A stretch of DNA of 64,000 nt from JABDBE01 sp049585795 (GCA_049585795.1 JBAVAQ010000085.1:18192-82191); one strand, 5' to 3'. Positions 18,967-28,351 are shown, counted from the stretch's first letter. A program made the numbers and translations. The notes: generated by a model not told the origin, from the sequence alone.

Positions 18967-19872
18967 ATGGGAACAGCAGGCGTACAAGCGGCACTCACCG
19001 AACCCGAACTGAAACTCTTGCAGGCGCTCGTCTATCACGAGTGCGGAATGCATTTCGACTCCCGCCGAGCCGACTTCTTGCAAGATCGCTTGCAGCGTCG
19101 CCTCAAAGAATGCAAGTTGGACTCCTTTTACAGTTACTACCGCCTGCTCATCAGCAAGGAAGGGAAAGAAGAGTTAAGCAAACTGCTGGAAAATCTCACC
19201 GTCAACGAAACCAGCTTCTTCCGCAACAAGGCGCAACTGGATCTGTTTCACAAACACGTTCTCGATGACATCCTTCGCCGTAAGCAGGAACGAAGGGATT
19301 TTTCATTGCGCCTGTGGAGCGCCGGATGCTCGACCGGCCAGGAAGCCTACACCATGGCGATGCAGGTAGCCGACGCACTCTCTTACCACGCGTTGCGAAA
19401 TCCTTCGAACTACGAGACACCATTTCCCAAACCTCTGATCCCTCCGCCCTGGAAGCTGGAAATCCTGGCTAGCGATATCAGCTATTCGGTTCTGCGGGCG
19501 GGCCAGGAAGGAACCTATTCGGAGAGCCAGATGGCTTCGGTCGACTACAGCTTCCGGCTTCGTCATTTCGACAAGGTGGGCGAGCGCTATGCCGTCAAAA
19601 AGGCGCTCAAGGAATTGGTTCATTTCGACTTTCATAACTTGAAAACCGAATATCTGCCGCAGCGTAACGATGTGATTTTCTGCCGCAACGTCATGATGTA
19701 TTTCGACGAAGCCGAACAGAAGCGTCTGATTGAGAAATTTTTCCGCTGTCTGAATCCGGGCGGCTACTTGTTCGTAGGCCACGCGGAAAGCCTGTTGGGG
19801 CTGACCGACAAATTCAACATGGTTTACCGCGATACTGGTACCGCGTATCAGAAGATCGAGGTGACTGCGTGA
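18967..19872 (+). CDS. cheR: Chemoreceptor methyltransferase CheR
   Basis: 301 residues. N-terminal all-alpha domain about 15-85 (LTVNETSFFRN at its end), then the S-adenosylmethionine-binding domain with LWSAGCSTGQEAYTMAM and FCRNVMMYFD. It methylates receptor glutamates and opposes CheB. The stop overlaps the cheA start by four bases. Confidence 0.95.
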   Translation: MGTAGVQAALTEPELKLLQALVYHECGMHFDSRRADFLQDRLQRRLKECKLDSFYSYYRLLISKEGKEELSKLLENLTVNETSFFRNKAQLDLFHKHVLDDILRRKQERRDFSLRLWSAGCSTGQEAYTMAMQVADALSYHALRNPSNYETPFPKPLIPPPWKLEILASDISYSVLRAGQEGTYSESQMASVDYSFRLRHFDKVGERYAVKKALKELVHFDFHNLKTEYLPQRNDVIFCRNVMMYFDEAEQKRLIEKFFRCLNPGGYLFVGHAESLLGLTDKFNMVYRDTGTAYQKIEVTA

Positions 19873-22076
19873 CCCAGTTTCCGGACGAGCGCACGGCGGA
19901 ATTGAAAGAACTTTTCTTTGAGACGGCTCTGGAATTACTCCAGTCGCTCAACGAGGAGACGCTGAAGCTCGAAAAGCGACCGGGCGACCTCGAGCCTGTG
20001 CGCACCATTCGGAGAATTGTCCACACCCTGAAGGGCGACTCTGCCGCGGTGGGGTATCACGAACTCAGTGAGCTGGCGCATGAATTCGAAGACGCCCTGG
20101 CCCTCGAAACAGCTGCGGCTCCCGCTGCCCTCGCCGAGGTAGCTTTTGCCGCAGCGGATACTTTCGCCGCGATGCTGGCTTCCTATCGCGAGGGAGCGAA
20201 GTTGCCATCGGCTGAGCCGGTGCGGAAGATGATCCGCAAAATGGCGCGAGACCCGAAGGCCCGGAAACCGCGCGGCTCGAAAACTCCAGCGGCCGCTGCT
20301 CCCGAAATCGTCTGGACCGAGTATGAAAAGCTCGCCACCCAAGCCGCACTGAACCAGGGAAAGCACGCATACCAAGTGGTCGCGCAGATCGACCCCCACT
20401 GTGCCATGCCCATCGCCGCCCAGCAACTGGTACTCAAGGCGCTCGCGGAATATGGAGAAGTGCTGGGAACCCGGCCGGAACCCGGATCCACCAAGAACGC
20501 AACCCAATTTCAGGTGCTGGTGGCAAGCGACCAGACGGCAGAGTTCCTAAGTGCAAAGTGCCGCATCCCCACGGTCATCTCACAGGTAAACATCGAGAGC
20601 ATTGGAACCCCAGCGCAGAAGGCAGCTCAGAAAGCAACGCCGGACGGCGCCGCAACGCCCTCCGAAGTTCACTTCGCGGCGGCCCCGGCCGGCGACGCTG
20701 AGTTGCAGCCAGTTGCAGCCGAACCAGTCCTGGAAGTCGAAACTGTCCTCGCCGCTGCCCCTGAACGCGAGTCCGCCACCAAACCGAGTCCCGCGCCCGC
20801 CGAAAATGTCTTGCGAGTGGATGCCGAGCGCATCGATACCGTCCTCAATCTCGTCGGCGAACTGATCATCGGAAAGTCCATGCTGCAGCAGGTGCTCAAC
20901 GAATTCGCCGTGCGCTACCCCAAGGAAGCCATGCGCAGCCGATTTGCCGATGCCATGGCCTTTCAATCGAGGGTGTTGAACGACCTGCAGCGCTCGGTAA
21001 TGAAAGTCCGCATGGTCCCGGTCGAGCAATTGTTCCGCCGATTCCCCCGTATGGTTCGAGACGTCGCGAAGCAGTGCGGCAAGCAGGTCGACCTGGTTCT
21101 AAATGGACAAGACACTGCCCTGGATAAGAGCCTTCTGGACGCCATTTCCGAACCGCTCACGCATCTGGTTCGGAATGCAATTGGACACGGCATCGAAGGC
21201 GCCGAGGAGCGGGCGCGCGCCGGCAAGCCGGCTCACGGAACCATCCGGCTCGAGGCTTATCACCAGGGAAATCAGGTCATCGTCGAAATCAGAGACGATG
21301 GCCGCGGCATCGATTCGCAAAAGGTCAAGACCCGCGCCATCGAACGAGGTCTTCTCAAGCGGGATGAAGCCAGCCGGCTCAGTGAAGCGGACATTCTGGA
21401 TCTCATCTTTCGCCCCGGATTCAGCACCGCGGATGAAATCACCGAGATTTCGGGGCGTGGCGTCGGCCTCGACGTCGTGCAAAGTGTTTTGCATCGCCTG
21501 AAGGGCACGGTTAACGTGGTCAGCCGTCCGGGACAGGGCTCCACTTTCCATTTGCAGTTGCCCCTGACCCTGGCCATCATCAAAGCCCTGCTATTTCGCG
21601 TGGAGGAGCGTCTGTATGCCATTCCGCTGAACGCGGTGGCTGAAATTGCTCGCGCCCATGAGTCCGAAATACACCGCGTCGACAACTGCGAGGTTTTGCA
21701 ACTTCGTAACAGTGTTTTGCCGGTAGCGCGCCTGGGGCGTCCGGCGGAAGAACGGCCCGACGGCCGGTCGCAGAGAGTCTTCGTGCTCGTGATCGCCATG
21801 GGTGAGCGCAAACTCGGGCTGCTGGTGAATGCGATTGAGGGCGAAGAGGAATTAGTCATCAAAGCCCTCGACGAACAGACCGCGGAAACCGATCTGGTCA
21901 GCGGCGCCTCAATCCTGGGCAGCGGTCATGTCGTGCTCATTCTGAATCTCGCCGCCATTGTCGAACGCTTCGCCACTTCGCGGGTCGATACGGTTGGCGG
22001 TGCTGGCGTGGGTCTGCTTCTGTCCCACTCCGAACGCGCGCGAGTTCCACAAATCGCAATGGGAGGTCAGGCATGA
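19869..22076 (+). CDS. cheA: Chemotaxis histidine kinase CheA
   Basis: 735 residues, GTG start in a GTGA overlap with cheR. HPt domain 1-115 with phosphorylated H52 (IVHTLKGDSAAVGY), a short phosphoacceptor-binding-like segment about 155-245, an Ala/Pro-rich linker about 250-305, dimerisation domain about 310-380 (RIDTVLNLVGELIIGKSML), HATPase about 385-560 (HLVRNAIGHGIE, DDGRGID, GRGVGLDVV) and a CheW-like domain to the end. It passes phosphate to CheB and CheY, both encoded just downstream. Confidence 0.96.
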   Translation: MTQFPDERTAELKELFFETALELLQSLNEETLKLEKRPGDLEPVRTIRRIVHTLKGDSAAVGYHELSELAHEFEDALALETAAAPAALAEVAFAAADTFAAMLASYREGAKLPSAEPVRKMIRKMARDPKARKPRGSKTPAAAAPEIVWTEYEKLATQAALNQGKHAYQVVAQIDPHCAMPIAAQQLVLKALAEYGEVLGTRPEPGSTKNATQFQVLVASDQTAEFLSAKCRIPTVISQVNIESIGTPAQKAAQKATPDGAATPSEVHFAAAPAGDAELQPVAAEPVLEVETVLAAAPERESATKPSPAPAENVLRVDAERIDTVLNLVGELIIGKSMLQQVLNEFAVRYPKEAMRSRFADAMAFQSRVLNDLQRSVMKVRMVPVEQLFRRFPRMVRDVAKQCGKQVDLVLNGQDTALDKSLLDAISEPLTHLVRNAIGHGIEGAEERARAGKPAHGTIRLEAYHQGNQVIVEIRDDGRGIDSQKVKTRAIERGLLKRDEASRLSEADILDLIFRPGFSTADEITEISGRGVGLDVVQSVLHRLKGTVNVVSRPGQGSTFHLQLPLTLAIIKALLFRVEERLYAIPLNAVAEIARAHESEIHRVDNCEVLQLRNSVLPVARLGRPAEERPDGRSQRVFVLVIAMGERKLGLLVNAIEGEEELVIKALDEQTAETDLVSGASILGSGHVVLILNLAAIVERFATSRVDTVGGAGVGLLLSHSERARVPQIAMGGQA

Positions 22077-23179
22077 GCTCTCCTGTGCGGGTCTTGGTAG
22101 TGGACGATTCGGCGCTGATGCGCAAGCTCATTCCACAAATCCTCCAAACCGACAGCTCCATACAAGTCGTAGGCACCGCCATGGACGGGAACTTCGGTCT
22201 GAAGAAGATCGAAGAAATGAAACCGCAAGTCATCACGCTTGATCTCGATATGCCGGGCATGGGCGGCCTGGACATGCTGAAAGAGATCATGATGCGCCAT
22301 CCGCTGCCGGTCATCGTGGTCAGTTCCCACAGCACGCAGGGAGCATCGGTGACGCTGCAGGCGCTGTCGATGGGAGCCTTCGATTTCGTGGCCAAGCCGA
22401 GCGACGTCTCAGCTAACATGCCGGAAATTGCGCGTGAGCTCATCGCCAAAATCAAAGGCGCGGCCCACAGCCGCCGAGTCATGATCTCGGCCCCGCTCGA
22501 ATCTTCGAACCCCTCCCCCAAAGCGAAACCCGACACTCAGACGCGAGCCACCCGCATCGTCGCTATCGGAGTTTCGACCGGCGGACCGCAAGCGCTGCAA
22601 TATGTTTTGCCGCAGCTGCCCAAGAATTTTCCTGGAACCATTCTGATTGTGCAGCACATGCCCGAAGGATTCACCGAAATGTTTTCCCGGCGATTGGAGG
22701 AAATCTGTGCGATCACAGTCAAGGAGGCCCAGTCGGGAGACCTGCTGCTGGCAGGAAGAGCTCTCATTTGCCCCGGAAACCGGCACCTCAAGGTGAAACG
22801 CCTTACCCTTGGCGACGTGGCCGTTCTCAGCGACGAGCCGCGGGTCAACGGGCACCGTCCTTCGGTCGACGTGCTATTCAAGAGCGTCGCCGAGGAATTC
22901 GGCGAAAAGGGTATTGCCGTCCTCATGACCGGCATGGGAGAGGACGGTGCGCAAGGGCTGGGCCTGGTGAAAGCAGCGGGCGGCATGACCATCGCCCAGA
23001 GCGAGGAATCTTGCGTGGTCTTTGGCATGCCGAAGGCCGCCATCGAGCGCGGCTACGCCGTGCGCGTGATCCCGCTCGATTCGCTCGCCAACACCTTGCA
23101 GGCTCAGTGTATGCAAGACCGAAAGACTGGCAGCAAAGCAGACGACGGCGGCAAAGCCGCCGGAGTCGGCGGAAACTGA
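22073..23179 (+). CDS. cheB: Chemotaxis methylesterase CheB
   Basis: 368 residues, start overlapping the cheA stop (ATGA). Receiver domain 1-125 with the phosphoacceptor in TLDLDMPGMGG, linker about 130-160, then the methylesterase domain with Ser in IGVSTGGPQAL, His in VQHMPEGFTE and Asp in GMGEDGAQGL forming the catalytic triad. It demethylates or deamidates receptors on phosphorylation by CheA. Confidence 0.96.
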   Translation: MSSPVRVLVVDDSALMRKLIPQILQTDSSIQVVGTAMDGNFGLKKIEEMKPQVITLDLDMPGMGGLDMLKEIMMRHPLPVIVVSSHSTQGASVTLQALSMGAFDFVAKPSDVSANMPEIARELIAKIKGAAHSRRVMISAPLESSNPSPKAKPDTQTRATRIVAIGVSTGGPQALQYVLPQLPKNFPGTILIVQHMPEGFTEMFSRRLEEICAITVKEAQSGDLLLAGRALICPGNRHLKVKRLTLGDVAVLSDEPRVNGHRPSVDVLFKSVAEEFGEKGIAVLMTGMGEDGAQGLGLVKAAGGMTIAQSEESCVVFGMPKAAIERGYAVRVIPLDSLANTLQAQCMQDRKTGSKADDGGKAAGVGGN

Positions 23180-23235
23180 TTTTGTCCGGCAGGCAAGAAC
23201 ACGATGCCGGAACTTGAAGCGGCGGGAGGTTGTAT

Positions 23236-23676
23236 ATGGAGCAGTTTGTCGCAGTCAAACGCAGCAAGGACGGTCAGCCGGTCCGCTACCTGGTAGTGGA
23301 CGATTCCGTCTTCGCGCGCAAGAACCTGGCCCGGATGATCGAAACCTTCGGTGGTCAGGTAGCAGGCGAAGCCGGAGACGGCGTGACCGCCATAACCGAA
23401 TATGAGCGCCTCAAGCCCGACATCGTGCTCATGGATATCACCATGCCCCAAATGGAGGGTATCGAAGCTGCCGAAAAGATCGTGCAGAAAAATCCCGAAG
23501 CGCGCATCGTCATGGTGTCCTCGGTCGGATATCAGGAGAACATCGTGGCGGCGCTGCAACGTGGCGCGCGTCATTTCGTGCAGAAGCCGGTCAAGGCGGA
23601 AGTCCTGTACGAAGTGATCAAGTACGTCATGGGTGAGGATGGCACTGCGGCGCAGGCCGCGGGCGCGGGGGCCTGA
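23236..23676 (+). CDS. cheY: CheY-like response regulator
   Basis: 146 residues from ATG 23236, with GGGAGG at 23224-23229; an upstream TTG at 23230 is less likely. Receiver signature: DDS at 22-24, D67 (VLMDITMP), SS in MVSSVGY and K in VQKPV. No output domain. Placed between cheB and cheX it is the probable diffusible output; whether it acts on flagella, pili or gene expression cannot be told because no motility genes are in the window. Confidence 0.93.
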   Translation: MEQFVAVKRSKDGQPVRYLVVDDSVFARKNLARMIETFGGQVAGEAGDGVTAITEYERLKPDIVLMDITMPQMEGIEAAEKIVQKNPEARIVMVSSVGYQENIVAALQRGARHFVQKPVKAEVLYEVIKYVMGEDGTAAQAAGAGA

Positions 23677-23677
23677 A

Positions 23678-24178
23678 ATGAAAATGGAGTTGATTCAGCC
23701 TTTCATCAACGCGGCCGATGCCGTGTTGGCGCAGGGACTGCAATGTCCTACATCCGTCGGCAACCTCAGCATGGACGAGGAGGCTTACCGCCGCAAAGGC
23801 GTCGCCGCGCTCATTTGGGTAACCGGGGACATTGAAGGCCGCATCGTCATTGATCTCGACCCACAAACTGCCGTGCGCGTAGCCAGCAAGTTTGCCGGAG
23901 CGGAGCTGCCGGAATCGGACGACCTCATCCGCGAGACCGTCTGCGAACTAGCCAATCAGGTCATTGGCAACGCAGTCACATCGCTAAACGACCAGGGTTT
24001 CCATTTTCGCGTGCATCCTCCCGTGCTTCATACTTCCGAGCATGGGCCGAAAAGCAGCGAAGACACCGAGGCGTTGGTGATCTGCTTCGAGACTCCCGTG
24101 GGCAACGTATTCCTGAATATTGCCTTGCGACATAACACTTCACGGCAGCTCGAAAAGACAGCAGTCGTGGGGCAATAA
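23678..24178 (+). CDS. cheX: CheX-like chemotaxis phosphatase
   Basis: 166 residues from ATG 23678, one base after the cheY stop; the longer frame to 23633 reads through cheY out of frame. The family core is visible: CheC/CheX alpha helix with E and N in ETVCELANQVIGNAV (about 90-105), preceded by GDIEGRIVIDLD. CheX dimers dephosphorylate CheY-P, so this gene completes an excitation/termination pair with the preceding cheY. Confidence 0.88.
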   Translation: MKMELIQPFINAADAVLAQGLQCPTSVGNLSMDEEAYRRKGVAALIWVTGDIEGRIVIDLDPQTAVRVASKFAGAELPESDDLIRETVCELANQVIGNAVTSLNDQGFHFRVHPPVLHTSEHGPKSSEDTEALVICFETPVGNVFLNIALRHNTSRQLEKTAVVGQ

Positions 24179-24211
24179 AGTAAAAGTTGGGTTTCGAGAC
24201 TAAAGAAGCAA

Positions 24212-25486
24212 CTATGGCCCTGCCACTACGAACACTGGATTCTGCGGAAGCGGAGTCCCACTCGACGAGAACGAAGCGCTCAACGGGGCGGGCATCTGCA
24301 GCACCAGCGTGTCGTTCAGCGTCTGAATAATCGCCACATTCCCCGCATCGCAATTCCCCATATAAACTCTCGTACTGTCTGCGGACGCCGCCATTGACAG
24401 CTCCGACGGGTTTGACGTGCACACCTTGGCAGCGGTGGCCACGCGAATCGTGCTTTTGACGCTCCCCGTCAAAGCATTGATAACCGTTACTGCGGAAGTC
24501 ACATTCCCGCCGCTCACGGAGGCGCTCGATACGTAGGCTCGGCTGCCGTCGGGCAGAGTCGCCACGGAAACCGGGTTCGCCACCGGAATCACCACTCCCG
24601 AAAGCGCATCGCTCGATGCATCCAGATAGGTCACGGTATTCTTCGCGGGGTTCGCCACGTAGAGGCGATTTCGCGTCGGATCGTAGAGCATAAAATTCGC
24701 CCCAACACCGACCGAGACGCTGTTGACTACCGCGTTGGCTGCGGTATCAACGGCTGAAACCAACCCGCTCCCCTGATCCAGCACATAAACTCGATCGCTG
24801 TCCGATCGCGCCAAAACTGATACAGGAGAGATCCAGGTGGCGTTCGCGATTGGTGGGTTGACCGTGCGGTCGACCGGGTCAATGCCGGTCACGGAACCTC
24901 CGCTGCCGCCCGTGCCCTGATTCGCACTATAGAGATACTGCTGGTTCGGCGTTTCCGCCAGGGCTACGGGATTCACCCCGACCGGAATGCCGGACAAAGG
25001 TACTTCGATCACATTGCTGATGGTATCGATTGCGAGAACCGTGTTGCTACCTGAGTTGGCAATATAAACCGTCGCCCCTTCAGTTGTGGCCGCGAAGGTC
25101 GGCCCTGAACCTGTCGGCAAGCTGATCGTGGTCACCGGGACAGCCGAGAAGGGGGAAAACGCGGAGACTGTGTCGTCGCCGCTATTCACAACGTAGACGC
25201 TCGTGCCATTCCGCACCAGCGTCGCCTGGACCGGCGCCAGGCCCACAATAGATTGGGACACAGCGGTGTCCCCCGAAACGTCGATCGATGTGCTGGCGCC
25301 CGGATGCGAGGAGCCGTTGCCACTGATCACCACCGCAAGGTGAGAAAAACCGGGGCTGGGTGGGAGTGGCGGGATTGGTGTCGCTACAGGACGGTAGGTT
25401 TCCCCGCAACCCATCCACAAAACCGTCAGGACCAGAACCACCGCCGCACGGACCCCAGTCATCGACACCCCAGCCACAAAATCCAT
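24212..25486 (-). CDS. YVTN-type beta-propeller protein, probable lipoprotein
   Basis: 424 residues; an alternative start at 25462 (MTGVRAAVVLVL) gives a cleaner signal peptide. The N-terminal hydrophobic stretch ends in WMGCGE, a lipobox-like site with tryptophan at -3, so lipidation is likely but not certain. Pro-rich linker, then about seven propeller blades with motifs such as VYVVNSGDDTVSAF, VYIANSGSNTVLAID and LYVANPAKNTVTYL. Family members are surface or periplasmic proteins without known enzymatic activity. Confidence 0.78.
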   Translation of the reverse strand: MDFVAGVSMTGVRAAVVLVLTVLWMGCGETYRPVATPIPPLPPSPGFSHLAVVISGNGSSHPGASTSIDVSGDTAVSQSIVGLAPVQATLVRNGTSVYVVNSGDDTVSAFSPFSAVPVTTISLPTGSGPTFAATTEGATVYIANSGSNTVLAIDTISNVIEVPLSGIPVGVNPVALAETPNQQYLYSANQGTGGSGGSVTGIDPVDRTVNPPIANATWISPVSVLARSDSDRVYVLDQGSGLVSAVDTAANAVVNSVSVGVGANFMLYDPTRNRLYVANPAKNTVTYLDASSDALSGVVIPVANPVSVATLPDGSRAYVSSASVSGGNVTSAVTVINALTGSVKSTIRVATAAKVCTSNPSELSMAASADSTRVYMGNCDAGNVAIIQTLNDTLVLQMPAPLSASFSSSGTPLPQNPVFVVAGP

Positions 25487-25693
25487 TTCTGCATAGAATC
25501 CTGGAAGAGTTCTCTATTCTAACGGCTGGCCGCAATCTGCGCCAGAGAAGCAACGGGAAGCTTTCATCGCTCAGCAGTCAGCACTCAGCTTGATCCCGCA
25601 AAAACAAAATCTTAGTCCTTCGGAAAATTGCTATTAAATAGTTTGTAATCAGCCCCCGGCTCGTGTAGAGTCCTGCCCTGCGGGAGGTGGGGC

Positions 25694-26179
25694 ATGGCAA
25701 CCCGCCGAAACTTTCTTGAAAAATCGACGCAATTGGCTGCTGGTGTACTCGCCGCCGGGTCCATTGCGGCTTCCACAGACGGGGCGCAGACTCAGCAACC
25801 TCAGACACCCAAGAAGAAATTGCACATTTTGATGAGGAGTTCTTGGGGAACCGACGAGCCGACCCGCGCATCCTTCGTCTTTTCCCACGGGCTCGCACTG
25901 GCCGACGCCGGGCACGATGTGCAGATATTTCTCACTCACGACGCTACGTACCTCATGCGCAAGGCGACGGTTGATTCGGTAAAACCCATCGGATGGCCTC
26001 CCCTGAGCGAGACCATGGCGAAGGTTGTAGCCAAACGCATCCTGGTATTTTCTTGAGGAGCCTGTTCCCGGGCCCGTGGGGTCACGGAGGCGGACTTGAG
26101 CAGTTGGAACGCGCAATGGGGCACGGTTCCGATCTACGTTTCCCTGGTGGAATGGGCCGACCACGTTATTAGTGAATGA
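25694..26179 (+). CDS. Tat-exported DsrE-like protein with in-frame UGA: probable selenoprotein
   Basis: 161 residues if UGA 26054-26056 is read as selenocysteine (U121); 120 if it stops there. Start ATG 25694 follows GGGAGG. Residues 1-30 are a twin-arginine signal (TRRNFLEKSTQLAAGVLAA). The rest is a DsrE/DsrF domain: KLHILMRSSWG, FSHGLALADAGHDVQIFLTHD, then RILVFS-U-GACSRARGVTEADL. DsrE relatives carry a cysteine where this gene has UGA, in a motif like VCGACxxARG; the second cysteine is kept. After UGA the same frame continues 40 codons, keeping ARGVTEADL and VSLVEWADHVI, to a TGA at 26177. A SECIS-like hairpin follows the UGA. The alternative is a nonsense mutation. The role is likely periplasmic thiol/selenol redox or sulfur handling. 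Confidence 0.75.
26060..26091 (+). promoter_or_regulatory. Putative bacterial SECIS element
   Basis: Downstream of UGA 26054-26056 a perfect 5-bp stem CCGUG (26074-26078) / CACGG (26083-26087) closes a GGGU loop (26079-26082). The loop begins 23 bases after the UGA and has G at its first positions, as expected of bacterial SECIS hairpins that bind SelB. An outer 4-bp helix GCCU (26060-26063) / AGGC (26088-26091) supports the same fold. No folding program was run. Confidence 0.6.
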
Positions 26180-26474
26180 AGCACCAGATCCTTTCGGGGG
26201 AGCCGCCATGTCTGCGGGTTTTCTGCTTTCTGCCGCTCGCCCCCAGTGATTGGTGCCGGTCCATACGATCATTGCTTACTCTGGAGCAAGCGCTCCAGTT
26301 AACTCGTCCCCTTGTAAGTGTATTTCGAGAATCTCAATAACAGGACGAGATGCACCGCGACAGCCGAGAGGTTGCAATAGGCGAAACGAACAACATCGTG
26401 TTTTGGGACCCGCGACGCTGTCCAACGGCTGAATGCTGAGTGCTAAATGCTAAGTGCTTATGGCAAACTGCTCC

Positions 26475-27311
26475 CTACCCCCGCCCGCGAGATCTCTTTC
26501 CACCCGCCCCTTCGGATGGGGCCGCAGCCGCTGGCTTCTTCTTCCCTTCCATCTCCGCCAGGCTTGCCTTCAGCGCCGACATCAAGTCGACAACCGGCGC
26601 CAGCTTCTTCGGTTTCTCTACTTCGGCAATCTTCCCGCCTTCCAGTTTGGTCTGGATCAGGTTCTTCAGGTTGTCCTGAAACGTATCGTGATATTTTTCG
26701 GGATCCCAATCGGCCGCCAGCGCCTCGATCAATTGATGTGCCACCTTGACTTCCGCATCTTTGAGTTCGACATCGGGCGCGCCGAAACCTTCCACTTCGC
26801 GAACCTCTTCTTTGTAATACATCGTGTGCAACATCATTCCGCCTTCATGCGGACGCAGAAAAACCGTGTACTCGCGGTTATGCATGGTGAGCTTGGCAAT
26901 AGCAACATACTCGCTCTCTTCCATCGCCTTGGTGAGCAGCGCGTAAGGCCGCCGGCCGGCCTCGTCGGGAATCATGTAGTACGACGATTCGAAGTAAACC
27001 GGATCGACCTCGCTCGCCTTTACAAATTCCAGAATCTCCATGGTCTTGGCGGTCTTCGGTTCAATCTTTTTGATCTCGTCAGGCTCAACGACGACGTACT
27101 CGTCTTTGCGGTACTCGTAGCCCTTGACAGTTTCGCTCCGTTCCACCACTTTGCCATCCGCCAGACAAACATACTGCTGCTTCAGACGGGATAGGTCGTC
27201 GCGGTGCAGCATGTTGAACGAGATCCCGGAACTGCGCGCGCCGGAGAACAGCTTCACCGGCATCGAAATTAGACCGAAGGTTAAGTAGCCAGACCAAACC
27301 GAAGCTGCCAT
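26475..27311 (-). CDS. ku: Ku protein of bacterial non-homologous end joining
   Basis: 278 residues, ATG at 27311 with AGGTGA upstream. Typical bacterial Ku beta-barrel core: MAASVWSGYLTFGLISMPVKL at the start, then MLHRDDLSRLKQQYVC and ARRPYALL-type segments, ending in a Lys/Arg/Gly-rich tail (about 250-278) that may bind DNA. Homodimeric Ku threads onto double-strand breaks and recruits LigD. No ligase D gene is in the window. The 295 bases between the DsrE-like gene and this one hold only a short imperfect repeat (AATGCTGAGTGCTAAATGC, near 26430). Confidence 0.93.
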   Translation of the reverse strand: MAASVWSGYLTFGLISMPVKLFSGARSSGISFNMLHRDDLSRLKQQYVCLADGKVVERSETVKGYEYRKDEYVVVEPDEIKKIEPKTAKTMEILEFVKASEVDPVYFESSYYMIPDEAGRRPYALLTKAMEESEYVAIAKLTMHNREYTVFLRPHEGGMMLHTMYYKEEVREVEGFGAPDVELKDAEVKVAHQLIEALAADWDPEKYHDTFQDNLKNLIQTKLEGGKIAEVEKPKKLAPVVDLMSALKASLAEMEGKKKPAAAAPSEGAGGKRSRGRG

Positions 27312-27551
27312 AGTTCACCTGTTTTGAAGTATAGGCCGGGCGTCCACCCCATGCGCATTATCGGACGCCACTCCGCAAGCTTGCGCTCGTGAGTTTAAAC
27401 TACAACCAACCGTTTGATGCACAAAGCTAGCGCCGGTAACCCAGAGTGAAAGCACGATACACTGGGGCTGAACTCGACGCAACCCTATCCATAGTAGTAT
27501 CGGGCTTGGTACCCGCGCTTCAGAAGCCAAATCGGAGCGACAATCTTCCCA

Positions 27552-28298
27552 GTGGCTGATCTGACCCGAACCGTTGAGAGTTTTGCGGAGCTCGCCGCCG
27601 TTCGTCCAGTTTGGACCGCCACGCTCGTCACAGTGCTTTTCACAACCCTCGCCCGCTGGGTTCGCGGAGTCAGCCTTTCCGGCGCCATAGCGGGAGCCGC
27701 AGTCTGTTTTCTGTTATACTTGGGCGCAGGCCCCGGCGCATTCGTGGCTTTGGTCTCGGTGTTCGCGCTGACCTGGATTTCCACTCGCTTCGGCTATCGC
27801 CGTAAAGAAAAGTTGGGAACCGCTGAAAAGCGGGATGGCAGAACCGCCTGGCAAGTTCTAGCCAACCTTACCGTCGCCTCGACTTGTGCTGGGCTATCAG
27901 CGTTCGGATCACAAAGAGCGGTCTTCCTGCTCGCAGTTTCAGCCGCTCTCTCGGAGGCCGCCGCAGATACTGTTTCGAGCGAACTGGGCCAGGCTCGAAG
28001 CGCAAAAGCCCGGCTGATCACGACCTGGAAAGATGTGGCCGCAGGGACCGACGGAGGAGTCACTTGGGCAGGAACTCTGGCCGGCATCGCCACCGCTGCC
28101 CTCGTCAGCTGGGTGTGCGTTCTAACCAGGCTCGTACCTTTCAGGTGGTTCGGCATATCGATCACAGCAGCCGTCATTGGCATGATCGCGGACAGCTATC
28201 TGGGTGCGTTGCTGGAGCGAAGAAACCTATTGAACAATGACGCCGTGAACTTCCTCGGTACTCTAGTCGCGGCAGGTGCCGCCTTCCTCCTGGCATGA
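27552..28298 (+). CDS. DUF92 family integral membrane protein
   Basis: 248 residues, GTG start. About six membrane helices and the family landmarks SEAAADTVSSELGQ and GTDGGVTWAGTLAG, ending with LLNNDAVNFLGTL. The family includes the plant phytyl-phosphate kinase VTE6 and many uncharacterised bacterial proteins, so a prenyl-phosphate or isoprenoid role is possible but not shown. Confidence 0.85.
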   Translation: MADLTRTVESFAELAAVRPVWTATLVTVLFTTLARWVRGVSLSGAIAGAAVCFLLYLGAGPGAFVALVSVFALTWISTRFGYRRKEKLGTAEKRDGRTAWQVLANLTVASTCAGLSAFGSQRAVFLLAVSAALSEAAADTVSSELGQARSAKARLITTWKDVAAGTDGGVTWAGTLAGIATAALVSWVCVLTRLVPFRWFGISITAAVIGMIADSYLGALLERRNLLNNDAVNFLGTLVAAGAAFLLA

Positions 28299-28327
28299 AT
28301 CCTCCAGAAACTAGCATGATCTACCGT

Positions 28328-28351
28328 AGAAACGTTGCTCGCAACGTTTTT
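28328..28351. repeat. AGAnACGTTGC palindrome, copy 1
   Basis: AGAAACGTTGCTCGCAACGTTTTT: ACGTTGC and GCAACGT are perfectly complementary around TC. Related copies are at 47934-47955 and 47970-47993. It lies 30 bases after the DUF92 stop. Just downstream (28379-28425) is another dispersed motif, TGTCATTCCGAGGAGCGAAG, also present at 46625. Confidence 0.6.

Noticed and set aside
24212..27311. tRNA-Sec or other Sec machinery near the DsrE-like gene
   Set aside because: I looked for a long-arm tRNA with a UCA anticodon and for selA/selB/selD across the window and found none; they would have to be elsewhere in the genome.
26475..27311. Complete NHEJ operon
   Set aside because: Only Ku is present; no LigD or polymerase/nuclease domain gene lies on either side.
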